DNA of 64,000 nt from Chamaecyparis obtusa. Its lineage: Eukaryota; Streptophyta; Pinopsida; Cupressales; Cupressaceae. This document shows, in pieces, positions 45,060 to 56,615 of the stretch. Where the stretch lies: the NCBI GenBank assembly GCA_027943335.1, contig BSBK01001869.1, positions 2,176,501-2,240,500 on the forward strand. The letters are read 5' to 3'. The notes beneath the pieces were generated by a model that saw nothing but the letters and a program-made list of their open reading frames with translations, ran no database searches and was not told the origin of the DNA. The position numbers and the translations under genes are program-made. Within the stretch, counting starts at the first letter, position 1. Every line of letters begins with the position of its first letter.

Positions 45060-46392
45060 GAGATGGCACCTTTGTTTGACTTTCACTGGCATCTCCTTGA
45101 TAAGCTAGTTGTTGTTATGCTCGTCTGGTTTTATAATCTTGAAGTGCCTTCAAAGTGGTAGGGATCTAGTACTCAAATAAGATGAAGGAATTCCTCATCC
45201 TTGATACACATAAATATCTAGCCAATCTAATGGCTTCACTTTTAGGGGTGAAGTTTCTCAACTGATCAGCACACCAAGGTAGGGAGGAATTGATTCTAGC
45301 CAATTTGTTCTACTTTTTCATCAAAGGTTTATGGATTAGACAAGGCATTAATGTTTCTCTCAAATTCTTCTTTAATTTCCTCTATTGTAGTATCTCCATA
45401 TTTATCTCCTCTCTTAACCTGACAACCAACATCAATGAGCTCTTGTATGATATCCCCTATTTCCTTATTGGCATCTTTTAAAAACTCACTCTGCCCTCAA
45501 ATATTCTATTGCAATAAATTACATTTTCATTTGAGGTTCTCTATCAAAAAAATATATTGATTATCCTAAGAATTAGGATTTATCTTTTGAGAAATAGAAA
45601 CATTTGCGCTCAGAGCTACAATCTCTTAGAGTTCTTTCATTATTTACATGTGTGACATCTTGTTTGGTAGTCTCAATCTCTAAGTTGACACCATTTCTCA
45701 CCTGAATAAGGTCATTATGTGCTTTGCACATACCATTAAATTAAGTTTCTCCTTTAATTTTGATCTTTTTATCCATTCTTAAGTCACTTAACCAAAATGA
45801 CCAGGAATTTGTACTTTTTCCACCTATTCCTTTTTAGCATCATACCTAGGGCCTAGAATGGATTCTAAGGAGCTAGACAACTATGAAGATGGGCCTAAAA
45901 GTGACCTCGGACAATTATTTTAGCAGGTTTACATCATTTTCAATTCCTCCAGGTTGTATTTATCCATGTCTATTCTTTCCATTAATTTTTTGGATATGAC
46001 CTTGAAATTGTCTAGGTCAACACCTCTATTATTTGGGTCCATGTCTATACGGGTCATATTAAAATTTGTACTTGTAGCCTAACCTAGATATTTCTACACA
46101 ACAATATGGGAAACTTCTAGGAACAAATAATCTGATTTCTCATCTTGCACAATCTTGGAATTAGTTTTGAGCCTTTTAGTTTTGGGATCCATGGAAATTG
46201 TAGAAATTATTGCATGGCATAATTTGGTGGCATCTTAGCACACTCTAATTGTTTTTCTTTGATAGAGATGCTTCTAACCAAGAGGGTGAAGAAATTCTCT
46301 GTATCACCTTCATAAAGAGCTAGGTGTGAAGAACAAGGCTCTCTTTACTAGAGGCATCTTCCTAACATTTTGAAAAGTAAAAGGAAGATAGG
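45060..46392 (-). pseudogene. Unidentified decayed reading frame, downstream part
   Basis: Read right to left, short in-frame stretches look coding: GVDLDNFKVISKKLMERIDMD, MDKYNLEELKM, DANKEIGDIIQELIDVGCQV, TTIEEIKEEFERNINAL, broken by stops and frame changes. The composition is charged and helical. It appears to continue the frame at 53911-55148, from which it is separated by the chromovirus. I do not recognise the family. It could be another element ORF (for example an antisense cargo ORF) or a dead host gene. Confidence 0.4.
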
Positions 46393-47171
46393 TGATGAAG
46401 GGGCGAGGGAGGTTCAAGCAGAATCAAGCAGATTTGACTAAACTTGAATCAACAAACAAGCCCTTCTCAAAGTTACACACGGAAGAAATATATAATTCAC
46501 ATGAAACAATGAAAACACAACATAAAATAAGGCAAGGCAACTAGCAACCACATTGGTACAATTATTATAAATCCTTCAACATGCCCGGCTGTGAGGCCTT
46601 CCGAGTTTTGGCCTTATACAAAGAGAATTATGAATTCAAAGTCAGCTCGCATATTTTCTTATTTTCTACTTCTACTACTATGATCTATCCCCATCTAAAC
46701 CAACCTAAGCTTCTTATATAGGCAGCTAAGCCACAAGTCGGCCAGTCGGGCATTTAATTACATTATAGGTCCACTTAGGAAGAGAAAACCAAAACCACTG
46801 AAAGAATGAACACAACACAATGCGAAGTAACATTTAGGTCCACACATGATCCAAGAACAAATCCCCAACTTTTCAAGGCCCTATTTCCTCATACGAAACC
46901 GCACAAGGCAAAGAGCTTCCACGTTTCATGCAAAACTGGTTGGAAAGTCGATACTCGAGGAAAACAGTGATAACTCTTAACTCTAGATGAATTAAGATTT
47001 GGGCTCTTAGGAGGAGGTTCACAAATAGGTCCACATCATTGCATTAACTTTTCATAAAAAGAAACCAATAGCTGCAATAGCTACAATGCAAACAACCTAC
47101 AGGAACAGAAAAATAGGAAATGTTTTTGGTTGATGCAAGATTGCTCAAAGACCCAAGATGCTCCTGAATTA
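46393..47171 (-). repeat. 3' LTR of the chromovirus
   Basis: Homologous to 53119-53910. Its outer end reads TGATGAAGGGGCGAG on the plus strand. Its inner end has TA in place of TG on the element strand (TAATTCAGGAGC). Confidence 0.85.
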
Positions 47172-47223
47172 GACACTTGGGGTAAATAAAGATCTGATGT
47201 CCACATCAAGCACTGCTCATATT

Positions 47224-48667
47224 CTAACCTGAATCATAAAGATCCAACTTAGCTTGTGTAATCCATGAACTGTCTTCAATTGGCTTATCTTTCCATTGAA
47301 CTAGGTATTCCATGTAGTCCTTTCCTCTGGTACTCTTGCTTACTCTACTATTCAAGATCTTCTCAATACTGACTTTATTCTTCTTAGGATAATCCAGATC
47401 ATATTCTATCTCATCTATTGATTCAAAATAGTCAAAGATATCAGCAATGTTGAATATAGGTGATATATCCATGTCCACTGGTAATTCCACTTCATAAGCA
47501 TTTTCTCTGTCAAATTTCTTCAAAATATTACAAGGTCCAAACTTCTTCATTTTCAGTTTATTGTAGGTACCAACTGGAAATCTATTCTTCTTCAAATGAA
47601 TCATAACCTCATCTCCAACTTCAAAAGATTTATGTCTCCTTCTCTTATCTTCTCTCTATTTGTATTTCAGATTACTATCCTCCAAATGCTTTTTGACTTC
47701 ATCATGTAAAGTTCTCATGAAGACTACAAAATCCTAAGCTTCAGCACTTCTTCTTGTCTTAGTAGGAAAATCTCTCAATTTTGTGGTTCCCTTAGGATGA
47801 AATCTAGTAACGATCTCAAATGGCATCCTCTTAGTACTTCTATTCACAGAATTATTATACACAAAATCTTCTTGTGCCAAGATTAAATCCCAATTAGCAG
47901 GCTTATCTCCAACTAAACATCTTAACAAGTTTCCAAACTTTTGTTCACAACTTCAGTCTATCCTTCTGTCTGAGGGTGAAATGTAGAACTAAACTTTAAT
48001 TTTGTATTCATCTTCTTCCATAGTGTTTTCCAAAAGTAACCAGTAAACTTAGTATCTCTCTTTGAAATAATAGTTTTCAGAAAACCATGCAATCTTACCA
48101 CTTCCTTGAAGAATAATTCAGTTATATGTAATGCATTAGATGCCTTCTTACAAGGTATGAAATGAGTCATCTTAGAAAATCTATCAACCAATACCAAAAT
48201 AGAATCTTTACCTCTCTGAGTTTTAGGCAATCCAAGAACAAGTCCATACTCACATCTTCCCAAGGTCTATCAAGTACAGGCAAAGGTGTATACAATCCCA
48301 AATTATGACTAGTTCCTTTTGTTGTTTGGTAAATTCTGCAACCTCTAACCATTCTCTATACATCCCTATAAATATGTGGCCAAAAGTATCTTTCCAAAAT
48401 CAGTTTCACAGTCTTATCAATCCCAAAATGTCCAGCAAGTCCACCACTATGTTTCTCCTTTATTATGTTCTCTCTCATAGATCCTCTAGGTATGCACAAC
48501 TGAACTCCTTTAAACAACTTGTCTTCCTGAATGAAATAATCAGTCCACTTATCACTCATTGTTTGTTCCTTACAAGCTTTCCAAGGCTCTGCAAAATCAA
48601 GGTCAATTTCATACAAACACTTCAAATCATCAAAACCAACTACCTCAACTCTCATTTCTGTCAACAA
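47224..48667 (-). pseudogene. Chromovirus integrase with chromodomain
   Basis: Three pieces in order: a zinc-binding domain (48356-48667 and 48167-48352: HSGGLAGHFGIDKTVKLI, RYFWPHIYRDV), where the second Cys pair reads CRIY instead of CxxC; a catalytic core (47734-48263) with [28 protein letters not shown] and FHPQTEG; and a C-terminal part (47224-47604) with GPCNILKKF and a chromodomain, [10 protein letters not shown]...[15 protein letters not shown]. The chromodomain would direct insertion to marked chromatin. Interrupted by stops and a frameshift near 48260. Confidence 0.9.
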
Positions 48668-48706
48668 ATTCCTTCTTCAGCTCAAGGCATCAGCAACTTT
48701 ATTTAA

Positions 48707-49625
48707 CTATCCAATTTTATACTTTAATGAAAATGAAAAATTCTGCAAGAACTCAACCCACTTCATATGTCTCTGATTCAATTTATTCTGACTCCCCAAA
48801 TACTGCAAAGCTTTATAGTCAGTATACAACACAAAATCTTTAGGCATCAAACAATGTCTCCATTTCTTCAAAGCTTGAACAATAGCATAGAATTCCTGGT
48901 CATAAACTGAATATTTTCTCTTAGCATCATTCAAATTTTCACTAAAGAAAGCTACAGGTCTTCCTTCTTGACTCAAAACAACTCCTATTGCACTTCCACT
49001 AACATCACATTCAACTTGAAAAATATTACAAAAATCAAGCAAAGCAAGTGTAGACACCTCTGCAATTCTTTGTTTCAATGTTTCAAAACTCTTTTGTGCT
49101 CCATGTGTCCATTTGAAATCCCTTTTATCCCCTCGTAGTTTCATTCATAGAATTACAAATAGAACTGAAATTTCTGATGAACTTCCTATAAAAACTTGCC
49201 AATCCATGAAATGATCTTACCTCTCCAACATTCTTTGGTGTAGGCCAATCAAGTATAACTCTTACTTTATCAGGGTCCATCTTCAATCCATTAGCTGAAA
49301 TTACAAACCAAGGTACACAATCTCTTGTTTGATAAATGAACATTTCTTCAAATTAATCAGCAACTTTTCTTCCTTCAATCTCTTCAATACTTGTCTGATA
49401 TGTTCAAGATGTTCTTCCTAACTCTTGTTGAATATCAAGATGTCATCAAGATATACAATCACAAACTTACCCAAGAATCTTTTCAAAAGTGCATTCATTA
49501 GCCTCATGAAAGTACTAGGTGCATTAGTCAAACCAAAAGGCATAACCAACCATTCATACAAACCTTCATTAGTCTTAAAAGCAGTTTTCCATTCATCCCC
49601 TTCTCTAATCCTAATATGATGATAA
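48707..49625 (-). pseudogene. Chromovirus RT C-terminal half and RNase H
   Basis: Read right to left from the solo LTR. RT motifs [29 protein letters not shown] and the intact catalytic box [11 protein letters not shown] lie at about 49440-49610. They are followed by the thumb/connection region (ISANGLKMDPDKVR, SFHGLASFYRKFIRNFS) and RNase H (FQVECDVSGSAIGVVL, YSVYDQEFYAIVQAL, VLYTDYKALQYL). A few stops break the frame. It joins to 50932-51322 when the inserted LTR and one target copy are removed. Confidence 0.9.
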
Positions 49626-50931
49626 TGTTAGGAATAGTCCCAAGAGATAACTGAGAGGGGGGCGGCGGGGGGGGGGTGAATCAGTTATCTACAAGTTTCA
49701 ATTCTTTATCCAATTAAGTATACCTAAACTTTAATCATAAACACAATGAAAGAACACTTGAACACGACACCAATATTTTGGTTACAGGGAAACCCAAATA
49801 GGTAAAAACCCCGGTGGGAATTAACACCCACTAATAAACTGCACTAGCGTATAATGATCCTTGTTAGAAGATCTTACAACCCTGTTAGGAGTTTATCTTT
49901 ACAATGCAATAAGTATAGTGACCTAGTCAAAGGTCAAACCCTGTTAGGAGTCTTTTATGATTGACCATGTTAGGGGTGAGGACACATTATCTGAGAGCTC
50001 ACTGCTCAAAGGGGTGAAGGCTGCAACCTTCTGAATAACAGATACACACTATATCTGGATCTTGGTGAACTGCGAGGTAGACCTGTTGTCTTGATCAGTT
50101 CTAATGAATAGCACACTTTATCTTCTTTGTCACATAGACCTCTTCTTGATGATACAATACTTCGCATTCTCTGCTCTGCTCTAATCTTTCATCTCCATGT
50201 CATGCTCCTAGCGATCACAAATGACTGGCTATAAGTATCTTTTGTCTAAATGATATAATCAATTCGGCTTGTTAGAACCACCTTGAAATCATATTAGAGA
50301 AACAATAACACTCTCCAATAACATCTTGGTCGCCTCTACTAAGCACGCAACACAAACTGGGAACTATCCAAATCAATAAGTGTAGACGCACGCTACACAC
50401 TATCGGCTCTACCAAATTAACTGATGCTTTCTCCTCAAGCTAAATTACATCATGCGCTCTTAACCAAACATTCTTAACTCATCTCCAAGCACGCATACCG
50501 AAATGATAGGCGCAACTCTTGTACCAATATAATCTATGTTGGCTCTTTTGGAAAAACATAGGAAACAACAACTCATGAATAGCGACTGCATAACTTCACT
50601 TCTATTGCACATCAGACTCTACGTCCATGAAAGTAACAACACTAACATGTCTCCATCACATATCCAAATGTTCAAGGCTCCAGATAACTATACGGACAAT
50701 CACTCACAGAACACCGCCTGTAACTCTATTAGGAACACTATTGACACAAGCTACTACATAACTATTTGTACTAACAATTAACCTCTACATCCATGATATC
50801 ATGTTGATAACATGTCCATGCTACATATACTCAAATCTTACTACATAAGTCTTCCATGCATGCTACTTACCATATGTTGTCATCAATGACAAACATACAG
50901 TCAACACTGGCTTGCTGGAAAATCTCCAACA
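49626..50931. mobile_element. Ty1/copia-like solo LTR in the chromovirus RT
   Basis: 1306 bp starting TGTTAGGAATAGTCCCAAGAG and ending ATCTCCAACA, flanked by GATAA (49621-49625 and 50932-50936). The start, followed by a G-rich run and TGAATCAGTTATC, is typical of plant copia LTRs. Removing it restores the RT reading across the SGY / [10 protein letters not shown] junction in frame. A poly-G/C run lies at 49655-49675. No coding region. Confidence 0.88.
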
Positions 50932-51735
50932 GATAACCACTCTTCAAATCAACCTTTGTGAAATACTTTGCTCCACTCAAACTCTCCATTATGTCATCCA
51001 TCCTAGGAAAAGGAAATCTATACTTTACTATTATCTTTTTTATAGCTCTAGAATCAGTGCACATTCTCCATTCTCCATTCTTTTTCAGTGCTAATACAGC
51101 AAGTACTGCACAAGGACTCAACCTTTCCCTAATAAAACCTCTCTCAAGCAATTCTTGCACTTGTCTGTTCAAATCATTCTTTTCATCAGGTGTTAACCTA
51201 TGTGGTGCTTTATTAGGAAAACTAGCTCCAGGTATCAAATCCATACAGTGACTTATACTTCTCATACGAGGCAAACCATTAGGTACATTATCAAAAATAA
51301 TGTCATGAAATTCAGTCAACAACGGTTTAACCTTAGGTGCATGTTCTAACTCATCTTGTTTCTCAATTTTCCTTGGAATTAAAGAAAAACAATATTTTGT
51401 TCTTTTGTTTCCCTTGTAAACTTTTTACCATCAATCAAGCATACTCTGACTATAGTACAATGACCTTCATCAAACTTTTCTACTAAAGGCAACAATACTT
51501 GTTTCTTCCCATCCATCCAAATAGTATATTGATTCAATCTACCATCATGCAAAGCTTTCCTATCATATTGCCAAGGTCTACCCAAAAGAATATAACAACA
51601 ATCCATAGGCATAATATCACACAAGACTTCATCATGATAATTCCCAATTTTGAATTTAACAAGGCATTGTTCACTTACAAGTAGTTTATGTTCCTTCTGG
51701 ATCCAAGAAATATGGTAAGGCTTAGGATGTCTCAA
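50932..51735 (-). pseudogene. Chromovirus RT N-terminal half and protease-RT linker
   Basis: Read right to left: linker with YILLGRPWQYDRKALHDGRL (end of the protease domain, 51379-51735), then the RT N-terminus (50932-51322) with HCMDLIPGASFPNKAPHRL, ELLERGFIRERLSPCAV, KKNGEWRMCTDSRAIKKI and YFTKVDLKSGY, where the solo LTR enters. A frame change lies near 51350. Confidence 0.88.
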
Positions 51736-51738
51736 TCT

Positions 51739-51966
51739 CTATGACTGCAATTTGTTAACCAGATCTTCAGATGCCAAATTATCAGAGCTTCCACTATCAA
51801 TGATTACCTTGCAACATTTGTCAGCAATCTTACATCTAGTTCTGAACAAACTTTTCTTTAGAATAGGTTCCTCATCAGCTTCTTCATTCCACAAGATCCT
51901 TCTTAGCATCAAGTTTTCACCATGTTCAAGTTCATTAGATAATTCCTCAACTTCCTCACAAACCAA
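51739..51966 (-). pseudogene. Chromovirus protease, active-site part
   Basis: KVIIDSGSSDNLASEDLV carries the catalytic D-S-G triad in a form usual for plant gypsy proteases. It follows the gag zinc knuckle and is separated by a stop from the flap part at 51379-51735. Confidence 0.85.
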
Positions 51967-52983
51967 ATTGTTTCTGCCATTACCTCTAGTCTTATTTCCA
52001 GAGTTAGTACATTCAAAGGCTCTATGTCCTTCTTCACCATATTTATAATAAGTACCTCTAAACCAAGATTTCTCTTATCTTTTCCCACTATTGTTATTCC
52101 TAGAGTAACCACTATAGCTACCTCTAGAGTAATTACCTCTTCTACCACCAAGTTCATCTTTCCATCCTTTATCTTGTACCATATTGTCAGATCTACTACT
52201 TTCTCCATAAGTTCTACCTTTACTTCTCTGAAATCTGCCACCTCTTCCTCTCTTTCTTTGATCATGTCTTTTTGTTAATCGCTCTTCTACCTTCAAAGAA
52301 AATTGGTATGCTTCTTCCACACTATCTATTTTAACATAGTTGATCTCATCTTGAATCGATGTCCTCAGACCATTCAAGTATCTAGCCATCTTCTCAACTT
52401 CATCATCCACATGTCCATATCTGATATCCAATATGTAAAACTCCTCAATATATTCTTTCACACTCATGTCCTTTTGTCTCAAATTTTTCATTTTTCTTAT
52501 CAAACTAACTTGGTAGTCAGCTGGAAGAAACTTCTTCTTCATCTTTCCAAGCATCTTCATCCATGTCTTGATCTTTTCTTTTCCTCTCTTCTGTCTCTTA
52601 GTTTGCAAATGATCCCACCAAAGAGATGCATGACCTTTCAACTTTGTGACTGCTATCTTAACCTTCTTATTATCAAGAGTACCTTCATACTCAAATTATT
52701 TATCCATCTCAGAGATCCAATCCAAAAGTGCATCGGTCTCAAGTCTTCCATCATAGCAAGCAACTTCAACCGCAGGTTTGGAGTTAGCCTTAGACAAAAC
52801 TCTCAAAAGTCTTTCCTCATCCTGCTCAACTTTAGGTTCAGGATTAGGTGTTGCCTCTTCTTCATCACTAACATCTTCAAAATGTGCGCCTCTTCTCTGG
52901 GCTGTCTCTATAGCTTCAAGCCTAGTTGCAATCTGCCTTAACATATCCATGATAGCATTATCATTTCCTCTACCGCAAACCAT
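51967..52983 (-). pseudogene. gag: Chromovirus gag
   Basis: Starts at ATG 52981-52983 (MVCGRGNDNAIMDMLRQI). An acidic segment (FEDVSDEEEATPNPEPKVEQDE) is followed by the gag domain (YDGRLETDALLDWISEMD, GHASLWWDHLQTKR, KFLPADYQVSLIRKM, SVKEYIEEFYIL), then an Arg/Gly/Ser-rich region. A zinc knuckle near 52030 reads YYKYGEEGHRAFEC, with the first two Cys changed to Tyr (G-to-A on the element strand). One stop near 52690 and another near 52075 break the frame. Confidence 0.88.
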
Positions 52984-53104
52984 CTTGACAATTAGGTTCC
53001 AGGAAGATCGTAACCTTCTGCAAGTTATAGGTCAAATCTTAGATCCACCACCCTACAACCAATCCAATAAGGTTCTCCACAATCCAATCCATAGAAATAA
53101 CTTT

Positions 53105-53116
53105 GCTCTGATACCA
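53105..53116 (-). other. Primer-binding site of the chromovirus
   Basis: TGGTATCAGAGC on the minus strand, complementary to the 3' end of initiator Met tRNA, two bases after the 5' LTR. Confidence 0.9.
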
Positions 53117-53118
53117 CC

Positions 53119-53910
53119 TGACGTGGGGGCAAGGGAGGTTCAAAAAGAATCAAGTAGATTTGACTCAACTTGAATCAACAAACAAGCTCTGCTCAGAGTT
53201 ACACACAGAAGCAATATATAATTCAAATGAAACAATGAAAACATAGCATAAAATAAGGCAAGGTAACTAGCAACCACACTGGTACAATTATTATAAATCC
53301 TTCAACATGCCCGGCTGTGAGGCCTTCTGGGTTTCAGCCTTATAAAAGGAGAATTATGAATTTAGAGTCGTAGCTCGCATATTATCTTCTTTTTTACTTA
53401 TACTATTCTTCTACTACTATGATCTATCTCCATCTAAACCAACCTAGGCTTCTTATATAGTCAGCTAAGCCACAAGTCGACCAGTCGGGCATTTAATTAC
53501 ATTATAGGTCCACTTAGGAAGAGAAAACCAAAACCACTGAAAGAATGAACACAACACGATGCGAAGTAACATTTAGGTCCACACGTGATCCAAGAAAAAA
53601 TCCCCAACTTCTCAAGGTCCTATTTCCTCATACGAAACCGCACAAGGCAAAGAGCTTCCATGTTTCATGTGAAACTGGCTGGAAAGTCGATACCCAAGGA
53701 AAATAGTGATAACTCTTAACTCTAGATGAATTAAGATTTGGGCTCTTAGGAGGAGGTTCAAAAATAGATCCACAGCATTGCATTAACTTTTCATAACAAG
53801 AAATCAACAACTACAATGGCTACAACACAAACAACCCTCGGGAACAGAAAAACATGAATTTTTTTTGGTTGATGCAAGATTGCTCAAAGACCCAAGATGC
53901 TCCTGCATCA
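53119..53910 (-). repeat. 5' LTR of the chromovirus (792 bp)
   Basis: On the minus strand it begins TGATGCAGGAGCATCTTGG and ends CCCCCACGTCA, next to the PBS. Related solo LTR at 29432-30412. Confidence 0.88.
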
Positions 53911-55148
53911 AGAGGGAAACAAACTCACTATATTTTTTATTTCCTATGGGGTTCGAATCTGTCATTTTTTATAGATGCTATAGTTCATTTACTACTCCCT
54001 TTCCTTTTTCTTTATCTCCTCCATTTATTTTATCCCGATCACCTCCTTTATCCTTCTCTCTTGCTCTAGTATTAGGGTTCAAGCCTTCTGTGCAATTATT
54101 CTTGGGCATCTTATCCTTCTTTGGTAGTTCTTTTCCTCCCCAGTTTCTACTTTGGGTTGTTGGTTTTGGTGGAGCAACAGGGGTAGCAGTAGTAGTACTT
54201 ATAGAACTAGGATTTCTCTATTCCCCATCCTTCTTTGGATTTTAAGGAGCCACCTTTGAGTCTCTATCTTTCTTCTTAGATATCCACATTTGTGTTCTTT
54301 TCAAAACCTTGGTGCTTCTCATTAGAAAATCATCTATCTCAAGAAGACTCTTGTCGGTGGGAGCCAATGGCTACATTTGGATTGTGGTGAAATATGTGAA
54401 TTCACCAAATCAACTTCATCATCCTATGTCCCCTCTACCTCCCATCCTATCCAATATTTTTAAATATTGTAAGCTTAATCTTATCCAATCCCTCCTTCAA
54501 ACTTCATAATCATCCATGCAATCCACATAGAAATCCTTTAAACATGGAACATCATGATATGAAGGGCCTAACTATAGATTGTCTTGAACAAAGCATTTGT
54601 TGTCAAAATAAAATCTAAGTGTATCATATGTAGAAGAATTCTATTTGACCATGTATTTACCAATATTTAATGCATCAAATAGGTTTTTTCATTTGTAATA
54701 TCCCAATCTAATTGGAGACTAAATATGAGATTTTCTTTTCTCTAAGATTTGCTTGTTAACTTTACAAATCTACATGCAAACTTCAATTATGACAAAGTTA
54801 TCCACATACTTTGGTAGCTTTTATGGGACGCTATTGGAACCACCTACCCTAATGTAAGAAAATTGGGGAAACTATATGAAATAGTTTCCATAAAGGGTCA
54901 CCAGATTAACTACCTCTAGAGAGATTATCTACCCTAGGTCACCCTACATTTCTCTGCAATTAGCAAAGCTTTTCTATGATTGAAGATTAGGGTATAATTT
55001 TTATATCTAGATATCATCATCAAACTCCTCAACATCATTAAGCCCAAGGCAATATCTTGTGCAGGATAGTGTATACACCATATTTGATGACATGTAAGAA
55101 GACTTATGGAAAGCAAAGTGATTGATCGCCTCATGTATCCTATCACTA
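53911..55148 (-). pseudogene. Unidentified decayed reading frame, upstream part
   Basis: Read right to left. A long coding-like stretch with in-frame stops contains HKSSYMSSNMVYTLSC, LVTLYGNYFI, FPQFSYIRVGGSNSVP, KLPKYVDNFVIIEVCM, LDALNIGKYMV-like text and CLKDFYVDCMDD. A basic, low-complexity stretch follows (STTTATPVAPPKPTTQSRNW, REKDKGGDRDKINGGDKEK). Amino-acid order is kept for about 300 codons with mostly single stops, which indicates a real former gene. I do not recognise it. The chromovirus enters at 53911 and the frame seems to resume below 46392. Confidence 0.5.
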
Positions 55149-56008
55149 ATTAAACCTTCCCAGTCCAATTATTGTTCTCCAACACATATGAACTAAACAA
55201 AAAAGAACATACACATCCAATATAAAGGCATCAGTATATTCTCAAAGCATATGTAATAAAACAATGATATCCCTTATTTCAACTTTCAAATAAAACTCAT
55301 AGATTGTCTATGGTAGTTATGATTGTCGTTTCCTTGACAGGGAAAACCACTCCTTGGCTATTACAACTATAGTATCCCCTCTTCAAATTGAATTCACATT
55401 GTGATAGGAAAAAATCAAATGTGAGAAGACCTCTCAATTAAGTAAGTGAAAGGTCTTGTATATCGTAGCTCAATCTAGGGTTAGTAGAACCCTATTATCT
55501 CATCTTGATTTTCCAAGTGTTTGGTTCATATCTATTTATCAAATGCATGATTAATTTTGTGCATTGAATTTCCACTCGGAATGTTTCTACTTCTAATAAC
55601 CCACTCTCCACCAATATCTATATGATTAGATGTTTTTACAGCCTTTTACTCTGCCCCAAAACTCATTCAAATCGATGTACCTCAGTCGAGTACCTTCAAC
55701 CTCTAGTAGTGCATTTCTAACTCATTTAAGTATTCATAATATAGATATTTGAATTTTCACAAAAAAATCCCTCAATGACTAACTTTTATAGAAATGAAAA
55801 CCCTAACCCTTCAACTATCCAAATTTTTAGAAGTTTTCAAAACATTTACTTATTTCTTTGTGCAACAATGGTGGTAGCTAATGATTCAATTAGTTCTACA
55901 CCTATTTTGCTTCAAGATATTCTTTAATACTTTGTTTAATCTTCTAAACATCATTCTCAATTATTTTCTCATATTGGTTCCAACTTTATAAGAGTAAAAC
56001 ATTTCAAA
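55149..56008. other. Unassigned AT-rich sequence
   Basis: About 860 bases with no gene, LTR end or repeat that I can name. Confidence 0.35.
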
Positions 56009-56615
56009 ATGTCATTTACTACTTTCTCTTGTCCAACTTGCTCTACCATTGGACCGGGTCTTGTGTCTGGGCATCCTATGGGGGAGTTGGGTGTTGGGGC
56101 TTCCTACGGGGAAGGCATTCCCTCACTTTCTGCAATGGCTCCTTCTAGTCCAATAGGTCTATGCATTGTGAATAATTCAACAGATTTGCGCACATCAACT
56201 AATGATGTTCTTGTGACTACAGTTCCTGGTACTGTGGTGATGTTTGATATACTTCACAATGTTGGTGTTGATGGGGTTGCTTTTGTTGCTACTCTTCATG
56301 AGCTAGAGTTGGATCCACACCTAACTGTTGGTGGTTCTAAGGTTGTTACTACTGTTGGGGGAAGGGTTTCCCACCCACCCCCTCCAAAGTCTTCTATTGG
56401 TGAATGGAGCTATATTCATGTTTCCAAATTTGTTGCTACTATTCCTCCAAAGGTGAAAGTTTGACTCATTTCCTATGTCATGGCCTCCCTTGTGGTGGTG
56501 TGTGGACCGGATGTGAAGGATAATGTAGAGGTATGCCAACACCATGGGTTGGTCTATAGATTCACTGGTCTCTAGCCTTCTCTGTTGGATCTGCATCATT
56601 GTGTAGTGTCTCCCT
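56009..56615 (+). pseudogene. LINE ORF1 remnant, N-terminal part
   Basis: An ATG-initiated open frame of 151 codons (56009-56464), Gly/Val/Thr-rich, with GEWSYIHVSKFVATIPPKV. A frame change follows, then GLVYRFTGL-PSLLDLHH, which resembles the ARFNGLWPSLPDLH type of motif that precedes the DUF4283 domain in plant LINE ORF1 proteins. The domain itself is found only 5 kb farther on, so the gene has been split by an insertion. The N-terminal 100 residues are not recognisable. Confidence 0.5.

Larger units (their letters stand above)
46393..53910 (-). mobile_element. Chromovirus (Ty3/gypsy with chromodomain), minus strand
   Basis: LTRs at 53119-53910 (5') and 46393-47171 (3'). PBS TGGTATCAGAGC (initiator Met tRNA type) at 53105-53116. 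Gag, protease, RT, RNase H, integrase and a terminal chromodomain lie in order on the minus strand. The 5' LTR begins TGATGCAGGAGCATC and ends CCCACGTCA. The flanks are ATAGG (46388-46392) and AGAGG (53911-53915), an imperfect 4-of-5 target duplication. A copia-like solo LTR interrupts RT. Several stops and lost Cys residues make it inactive. Confidence 0.9.

Noticed and set aside
51752..52941. Plus-strand Ser/Leu/Phe-rich ORFs
   Set aside because: Shadows of chromovirus gag and protease on the minus strand.
46388..53915. Perfect target duplication for the chromovirus
   Set aside because: Flanks are ATAGG and AGAGG, four of five. Reported as imperfect.
56321..56599. Minus-strand ORF of 92 codons
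   Set aside because: Overlaps the LINE ORF1-like plus-strand frame, which has recognisable motifs.
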